Assembly (NCBI GenBank): GCA_009823505.1
Contig: VZQC01004693.1
Coordinates: forward strand, 4,469,702-4,533,701
DNA: 64,000 nt
From: Rhizomys pruinosus
Lineage: Eukaryota; Chordata; Mammalia; Rodentia; Spalacidae
Reading direction: 5' to 3'
Positions 57,517 through 64,000 of the stretch are shown in pieces. A model generated the notes under the pieces. It did no database searches, had not been told where the DNA came from, and worked only from the letters and a program-made list of their open reading frames with translations. Position 1 is the stretch's first letter, and each line of letters starts with the position of its first letter. The position numbers and the translations under genes are program-made.

Positions 57517-58454
57517 GATGTAGTGCATTTGTTAAAAGAGCAGGTAGGTGGAAATAATGGGAATGGATTGGCTAAGCTTCTCTCCCTCAAGATACATTTG
57601 AAGCTTTGAAATGGAACAGAATGCTGATGATTCAACACTATGTGGAAGTTAGCCCTGCCCCAGAGAGACAACGGGTAGCTAGCTGCTGAAGGTCATATCA
57701 CTTTTAAGCAAAGTATGGGACCTTCTGGACAAGCTCATCCTCCTCCTCAGACACTTCCAAGGTTGAAATCGCCCAGTGGGCAGAAAGGGTCAAGGTCAAG
57801 ATCACCACATGAGGCTGGCTTTTGTGTTTATTTAAAAGGGCTACCATTTGAAGCAGAAAACAAACACGTATTGATTTTTTTTAAGAAGTTGGATATTGTA
57901 GAGGATAGTATTCATATAGCTTATGGACCCAATGGGAAAGCAATTGGTGAAGGCTTTGTAGAAGTCAGGAATGAGGCTGACTATAAAGCTGTGCTGTGTC
58001 GTCATAAACAATACATGGGCAGTCGCTTTATTCAAGTTCATCCAATTACTAAGAAAGGTATGCTAGGAAAGATAGATTCGATTTGAAAACGACTCCAGAA
58101 CTTCAGCTATGACCAGAGGGAAATGGTGTTAAATCCAGAGGGGGATGTCAACTCTGCCAGGCTGTGCCCATAGAATAAATATTCCATTCAGCATTACCAA
58201 GATGGATGTTCTTCAGTTCCTAGAAGGAATCCCAGTGGATGAAAATACTGTACGTGTTATTGTTGGTAACAATGGGCAAAGTCTAGGGCAGGCACTGGTT
58301 CAGTTTAAAAGTGAAGATGATGCACGTAAATCTGAACACTTAAACGGTAAAAAAACTGAATGGGAGAGAAGTTACCCTAAAAGATATGAGAGAGTTTGAG
58401 AAAAATCCCCCAGCCCAAGGAAAAAAGGGGTTAAAGATGCCTGTGTCAGGTAAT

Positions 58455-58740
58455 CCTGCAGTACCAGTAATGCCTAGTGCGGGTATGCCTGCTGCGGGAT
58501 GCCTGCTGCGGGAATACCAGGTGCTGGGATGGCTGGTGCTGGAATGCCTAGTGTGGGTATGCCTGCTGCGGGAATGCCTGCTGCGGGAATGTCCGGTGCC
58601 AGAATCCCTGGTACCGCCGACATGCCTGGTTCTGGAATGCCTGGTGCTGAAATGCTGGGTCCCGCAATGCCTAACCCTGCAATACCCAGTCCCAAAATGC
58701 CTGGTACTGCAATGCCCGGCAATGGCATACCCAGTGCAGG
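58455..58740 (+). repeat. 15-bp coding minisatellite in the RBM12 copy
   Basis: Units like ggaatgcctgctgcg repeat, encoding M-P-A-A-G or M-P-G-T/A-G pentapeptides. The parent gene has a similar but, as I recall, shorter LPGAG/MPSAG array. Confidence 0.75.
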
Positions 58741-59904
58741 AGGTGAAGATCATGTCTTCTTGACTGTAGGAACAAAGGAGGCCAGTACTGGCCCTCCATT
58801 TAACGTCCCTGACAATTTTGGTGTGTCCAATGCCTTTGGGCCACCACCCCCTCCTCCAGGCTTGGGAGTGACCTTTGGTGATGTCAGACTTGTTATGCCT
58901 TCATTTGGAAACAGTGGTTTGCCTGGTGTAGGACTGGAAGTTCCAAGTTTTGGAAGTAAACCAAATAGTTTAAGTGGGCCATCGGGTTTTGGGGGGGTTC
59001 CCCAGAATTTTGGAAATGGCCCTGGTAGTTTAGGTGCTCCCCACGGTCTTGGAAGTGTTCCTGGGCATTTGAGTGGGCCTCCAGCCTTTGGCCCTGGCTC
59101 TAGGCCTGGCCCAGTTCATGTTGGTGGTTCCCCTGGCTTTGGAGCTAGTTCTGAAAAACCAGGGCCTATAATAATTAAGGTGCAAAACATGCCCTTCATT
59201 GTATCTATTGATGAAATTTTAGATTTCTTTTATGATTATCAAGTAATCCCAGGTTCAGTATGTTTAAAGTGCAATGAAAAAGGTATGCCTACAGTTGAAG
59301 CCATGGTAGCCTTCGAGTCTCCAAATGAAGCCACAGCTGCTGTCATTGACTTAAATGATAGGCCTATAGGTTCCAGAGAAGTAAAACTTGTATTAGGGTA
59401 GTCATTCACATCAGTTCTCTATAGGCTATATCTTCATATTATTGTGATTTTAATGCATCCAGATTGTTTTCCTAGTATTTCCAGGTTAGAACCTGTGGAT
59501 TGTTTCAATTGCATATAGATTGGTTTCTATAACACAGAGCATTGGTTGACTGTTTCCAATTCACAGAATAAACACTGCTATATATTATAGTAAAGCTGTC
59601 TGGAGAGAACACAAAAATAATTTGGGCATACCATTAGAAACCATTTGTAAAATCCAGTGATCATATAAAACTTATCAAGGAATCTAGATTGGTTTTGTTT
59701 TATACCACATGGGATGAAGAAAATAAGAGATGTGAGTAGAGCTCATTGAGGGTGCTCTTGCCAGCTGCTGACAAACAGAAGTTGGCTACTTTAGTAATTT
59801 GGTTTAAAGTTGGACAAATTTGCTTTGTTACAGGGCCAAAGCTTTGTCTAAAACTTTCATTTTATTTTAAAATTGAATAAAGTGTATGTGTATGTATAGA
59901 GAAA

Positions 59905-60177
59905 AAAAAGAAAAAGACAGGTGACAAATACTGCACCTTAATTTATACTGAGCTTCCTGCCCTTCATTCCCTTGCTCTGCCAAGAAGTGCCAGAGAACAG
60001 CAGTTGCTGGGACTGAGAGTAGAGAAGAGATTGGCTCAAAAAAGACACAAGGAGACCCTGGCGAAACAACTCAGTGGGGAAACAAGTCTGAGGATACAAA
60101 CAGTGGAAGGGACAAACTCACTCTCTCAAGTCGTCCTCTGATCCCCACATGCATACTATGGCACAGATACACACACA

Positions 60178-60221
<44 letters not shown>

Positions 60222-60230
60222 ACAAGGTAA
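59905..60230 (+). mobile_element. Diverged B2/B3-like SINE ending in (AC)n
   Basis: It contains gcgaaacaactcagtgggga and tcctctgatccccacatgca, then a (CA)n array (60170-60220) and an A-rich tail. Confidence 0.6.
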
Positions 60231-60255
60231 AATAAATAAAAATAAATGTAACTGA

Positions 60256-60402
60256 TGTCAGGTGCGGTGGCACATGCCTTTAATCCTAGCACTCGGGATG
60301 CAGAGGCAGGTGGATCTTTGTGAGTTCAAGGCCAGCCTGGTCTATAGAGTGAGTTCCAGAACTGCTGGGCTATAGGGAGACCTTGTCTTGAAAAGCCAAA
60401 AA

Positions 60403-60444
<42 letters not shown>
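60256..60444 (+). mobile_element. B1 SINE with (AAAT)n tail
   Basis: TSD AAATGTAACTGA at 60244-60255 and 60445-60456; the tail is a perfect AAAT array. Confidence 0.9.
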
Positions 60445-60445
<1 letters not shown>

Positions 60446-60611
60446 AATGTAACTGAAGAAAAAACACAAGAAAATGTAGGAGGTTAGGTAACAAATGTTT
60501 GAGTCTGTGTTAGAGGCTATCTCAATCCATTTTTGCAAACTCACCAAACTACATTTGAAACCTATATTGAGAGGAAAATCAGATTGTAACAGATTAATAA
60601 AAATATTCCTG

Positions 60612-60690
60612 GGCTAGGAATCTAGTTTAGTGGTAGAGAAATAACCTGACATGTGTGATACTCTGATTTCCATCCCCAGTATCAAAAATG
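60612..60690 (+). mobile_element. ID-type SINE
   Basis: The text gggctaggaatctagtttag followed by tggtagag and ccatccccagtatcaaaa matches the tRNA-Ala-like ID head with an A-rich end. Confidence 0.7.
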
Positions 60691-60837
60691 GTTTTAATTT
60701 TAAAATTTTAAAAATAAGCAAATGAATAAACTTTAAGGAAAGATTTCCAAAAAAACATTGCACTAAAACTTTATACAAATTAAATTGGCAATGTTTAAGT
60801 TTGTATTGCCCAATCTTGATGTATCATAAAGTATGTT

Positions 60838-61062
60838 CTGGAGTTGAGGAAATGACTTATTCAGCGAAGTGCTTGCCTTACAGGCACGAGGACCTGAGTT
60901 CAGATCGCCAGTAGCCACACAAAAAGCCAGGCACGCAGGGAAAGCACAGTGCTGGGAGGTGGAGGCAGACACTGGAGAATCCCTGTGGCTTGCTGGCCAG
61001 CCAGGCTAGCCAAATCAATGAGCTCCAGGTTCAACGAGATACTTCCCCCCAAAATCAGAAGG
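60838..61062 (+). mobile_element. B4-type SINE (ID head plus B1-like body)
   Basis: The tRNA-like head (ttgaggaaatgacttattca) with gaggacctgagttcagatcg is joined to cttgctggccagccaggcta and gagctccaggttcaacgaga, the B4 layout. Confidence 0.7.
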
Positions 61063-61914
61063 AGACAGTATAGGAAGCTTCTCTTGCTATGAGCAGGTAC
61101 AGTGCAGTCCAGCTAAGGGAAAGGGAGCACAGTGGCCACCACAGTCACTGTGGGGAACTGACCCCTCGGCACAGAGGTCAGTTGGTTACTTTCGTAACAC
61201 AACATGAGAGGTACTTCCAACCCTGGCCATGCTTTCCCACCTGCCCAAAGACTGCTGGTCTGTGGACAGGAATTTCAGACTAATGGCTAAGGGCCAATCT
61301 TCACCCTACAAACACTCACAATTCACTCCACACATTGGTGACCTGATTGGTCTCCATCCAACCATACACTAGCTTACCAGGTTGGTGATATGATAGGTCC
61401 CCATCCAACCCACTAGCCACCAACACTTGAAATCCAGGTCTGCTTCAACTTGTATACTTGCAACATGACAAACCCGGAATTATGTGTAATAATGGTGACG
61501 GAGAATTTGATTTATTGCATGCTGCAAGTCACTGTCATAAGCAAAATGACATCCTCTCCCATAGCCAATCAGAGACCCCAGTCTTGCACCCCTGTATACT
61601 GCTGCTCCTGGGCCACGTTGCTCCCTCTTGGGGCAGGGTCAAAGGAATCTCACAACTTCCATGTTGCACCCTGAGGAATGATAGCAGAGAACTAGCCTCT
61701 AATTCAAACTGGATTGTCCCACAAGACAGTGACTGAGGAAGAAAACTGTGGGTGTCCTCAGGCCTCCAAACGATGACACATAAACATACACATTTGCATA
61801 CACACACTAACACTTATACCTGTACATCACACTTATGTACATGCTACTTGATTGAAGTGGAAATGGCAATGGATAAGATGAACTTAAAAGAAACTTGATT
61901 TTTTACTAGGAGAG
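61063..61914. other. Unique DNA
   Basis: No gene or repeat is recognised apart from a short CA-rich stretch near 61785-61810. Confidence 0.5.
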
Positions 61915-62230
61915 ATTAAAGGCACACACCTTTAATCCCATCACTGGGGAGACAGAGGCAGGCACATCTCTGTAAGACTGAAGCTAGTCTAGCTGGGTGT
62001 GGTGGCGCAGGTCTTTAATCCTAGCACTTGGGAGGCAGAAGCAGGCGGATCTTTGTGAGTTCAAGGCCAGCCTGGTCTACATAGTGAGTTTCAGGACAGC
62101 CAGAGCTACAAGGAGACCCTGTCTCAAAAAGACAAAAAGACCAAAAAGATAAATAAATAAAAAGACTGAAGCTAGTCTAGTCTACATGGCAAGTTGCAGG
62201 CCAGATAGGACTGACTGACTGGCCCTATCT
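61915..62230 (+). mobile_element. B1 SINE split by a second B1
   Basis: The older B1 has its left part at 61915-61991 and its right part at 62162-62230. Inside is a younger B1 (61992-62161) with the exact 18-bp TSD AAGACTGAAGCTAGTCTA at 61974-61991 and 62162-62179. Confidence 0.9.
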
Positions 62231-63285
62231 AAAAGCAAGCAAACAAAAAAGAAACAATTTTCATCACCTTTTCATGTAGTTATTTCACTTCTGGGGGTAG
62301 TGCTAAGAAAATCATCAAAAACACATGTTGAAAGGTTTGCACATACACATAGTCGTTGAAATATTTGTTATATCAGACCTGAGAAACAACCCAAATATGG
62401 CAACAGAACTTTATTTTTTTAATATCATTTCCTTGTAGACCTCCAGAGTTTCCCAGACAGGCTTCAGTTCCCACGACGGCAACACTCATTTTGCACCAAC
62501 TTTCCTTTTGTAAGTGGTGTTCCTGAAGACTCCCACGTTCTGAGAACAGAGCCCCACTACCCAGCACAGAGGCTGGCACACAGACACTCAATTCAAGTAA
62601 GTCACATTTACTGGAAATTATTTGTCTGATTCCCACTAGAGAAGGTGGTCCACAGACTGCTCGCCTCTCTTTATAAAGCCAGTAGCGGATGTTGTATCAT
62701 ATTGAGAACTCTTTATACAAAGGTGTTGCATTGATTGGCTCAACACAGCAAATCGAATATAGTTTTCAGAGTCTTTATTTGTAGCAATAGATATTTCATC
62801 ATTCTAATGCAGGTATCTGGTGACTTTGAGCAAAATTTTTCCCAAAGTAAAATTTAAAGATCACTGTCTACAGAGAAATTTTGGTCATATGCCTAAGGTA
62901 GCCTTACCATTATCATCCTTCCGGTCTGGGTCTAATGGAATGTAATTTGATCCGACCATGCTGCCCAGAGGTCTGTAACTTCAGTCTCCTTCCAGCATTG
63001 TTTTGCAAAAAACGTTTTGCCCTTCCCAGAACTCTGTGGAGTTCCATGTGAATGACTGGTGACCATAACTCAGGCTTGTATTACCTTTCATCTCATTCTG
63101 CACAGAATAATTTATTAAATTACAAGTTTGTTTATTTAATCTCCCAATTCTAAAGGTGTTTAGTTTTGGTTTTCTAGGTAGGGTTATATCTATTCCTCTG
63201 CATATAAACCAAGCTATCTAACATATTTTATACTTTGGGAGAATTCAGTAAATGTTTATTATTATGTGATTTGTAATTATTTTGT
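62231..63285. other. Unique DNA
   Basis: Nothing is recognised. Confidence 0.5.
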
Positions 63286-63289
63286 ATAA

Positions 63290-63534
63290 CTTCTTTTTTT
63301 AATTTTATTTATTTATGTATGTCTATGAATGTACTGTCTGCATGCAAGTTTGTGCACCCATGTCGTGCAATGCCGCAGAGGTCAGAAGAGGGTGTCGGAT
63401 TCACCTGGAACTGGAGTTCTCCTGGAATTGGAGTTTCAGACGGTTCTTGGCTGCCATGTGGGTGCCGGGGATGGAACCCCGGTCCTCTGTAAGAGCGGTC
63501 GGCGCTCTTAACCGCTAGGCCATCTCTCCAGCCC
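63290..63534 (-). mobile_element. B2 SINE, young long form
   Basis: Antisense, CpG-containing, with the extra segment. Imperfect TSD tattttgtataactt / tattttgtctaactt. Confidence 0.9.
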
Positions 63535-63765
63535 CTATTTTGTCTAACTTCTAAGGAACCATAGTACTATGTAGTACTTTACAGTCTGCTAAGCACTTTC
63601 ACCTAAATACAAAAAGAAAGCAACACAAATATATGCTTTGATGTCTCAGGGGAAAATATGGTAAATAACAGTACAATGTTATTTCTGTTTCAATATATTC
63701 TTTATTGAGATTTATAGCTCTTCATATGAGAAAAAAGAGGCTGAAAGTAAAAAACTGCTAAATTC

Positions 63766-63918
63766 AAGACAGGCGTAGTGATGCACGCCTTTAGTCCTAG
63801 CACTCAGGAGGCAGAGGCAGGTGGATCTCTGTGAGTTCAAGGCCAGCCCAGTCTACAGAATGAGTTCCAGGCCAGCTGGAGCTATAGAGAGATCCTGTCT
63901 CAAAAAAAAAAAAAAAAA
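63766..63918 (+). mobile_element. B1 SINE
   Basis: Full B1 with an A tail; flanks tgctaaattcaaga / tgctaaattccaata form the TSD. Confidence 0.88.
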
Positions 63919-64000
63919 TGCTAAATTCCAATAGAAAAATTAAATTTCTTTCTCATCCATGCAAAATACATGGCATATCAGATCAAAAACTGTGAAAATT

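Larger units (their letters stand above)
57150..59900 (+). pseudogene. Processed RBM12 (SWAN) pseudogene, 5'-truncated
   Basis: RBM12 is an RNA-binding protein with several RRMs and a proline/glycine-rich middle. This intron-free copy begins inside the coding region (MNSQSNVKSLLISPDDLYVS near 57160-57220). It continues through an RRM (57715-58080, with YLKGLPFEAENKHV and QYMGSRFIQVHP), a following RRM (near 58145-58360), a G/P-rich part and the last RRM (IIIKVQNMPFIVSIDEILDF), reaching the natural end VKLVLG-stop at 59401. A 3' UTR with AATAAA at 59876-59881 and an A-rich stretch follows. Breaks: frame loss near 57195 and 57560, an R-to-stop TGA at 58084-58086, and frameshifts near 58165, 58360 and 58497. 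The last 300 codons (58499-59401) are open. A possible TSD is aagaaaatacag (near 57135) / aagaaaaagacag (near 59909). No promoter or start codon is retained. Confidence 0.93.

Noticed and set aside
57715..58399. RBM12 frames as separate working genes
   Set aside because: They are consecutive pieces of one processed pseudogene with stops and frameshifts and no start codon from the parent.
809..63534. tRNA genes suggested by A-box/B-box-like heads
   Set aside because: Each lies in a B2, ID or B4 SINE with an A-rich tail; none folds convincingly into a full tRNA by eye.
1..64000. CRISPR arrays, bacterial operons, phage or plasmid modules
   Set aside because: The sequence is clearly rodent nuclear DNA; the tandem repeats seen are microsatellites, L1 monomers or coding minisatellites with no spacer structure.

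Overview
The window is nuclear DNA from a muroid (mouse/hamster/gerbil-like) rodent. It is dense in B1, B2, ID and B4-type SINEs, rodent-type L1 fragments and MaLR-type LTRs, with long simple repeats. Genus cannot be fixed by reading alone. Most open frames here are translations of repeats.

Only one locus looks like a working protein gene: an uninterrupted single-exon USP17/DUB-type ubiquitin hydrolase at 14731-16221 (+), 496 codons. It has a plausible TATA promoter with CCAAT, GC-box and E2F-like sites just upstream. The second recognisable host-gene sequence is a processed, 5'-truncated and broken copy of RBM12 at about 57150-59900 (+), itself interrupted by a B2.

Layout. 0-3.4 kb: 5' part of an L1 on the minus strand, running off the left edge, with ORF1 and ORF2 remnants, a nested B2 and a 5' end built of 248-bp tandem monomers. 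4.0-9.1 kb: pile of L1 3' halves, including an inverted pair and two B2s. 9.2-13.7 kb: a diverged block present about three times, opened by two later L1 insertions with clear target-site duplications (TSDs). 13.7-16.6 kb: repeat-poor, GC-richer island with the USP17-like gene. 16.6-29 kb: mostly unique AT-rich DNA with scattered SINEs, one L1 and a B2-B1-B2 compound inside one TSD. 30-39.2 kb: minus-strand L1 pieces with nested SINEs, a CTCF-like site at 31.19 kb and a MaLR LTR at 32.3 kb. 39.2-44.3 kb: unique DNA, an L1 3' end and an older medium-copy repeat. 44.36-48.14 kb: a solo MaLR LTR and a complete MaLR (LTR-internal-LTR) with two 359-bp LTRs. 48.7-57 kb: L1, B2, B1, a possible L1 promoter array and an LTR-like promoter/poly(A) segment. 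57-60 kb: RBM12 retrocopy. 60-64 kb: SINE cluster and unique DNA.

The genes do not form a pathway. The window records retrotransposition by the L1 machinery (L1, SINEs, the RBM12 copy) and by LTR elements around one retained deubiquitinase gene. No bacterial features, CRISPR arrays, tRNA or rRNA genes were seen. All boundaries and identities are by eye; repeat family names need a library search.
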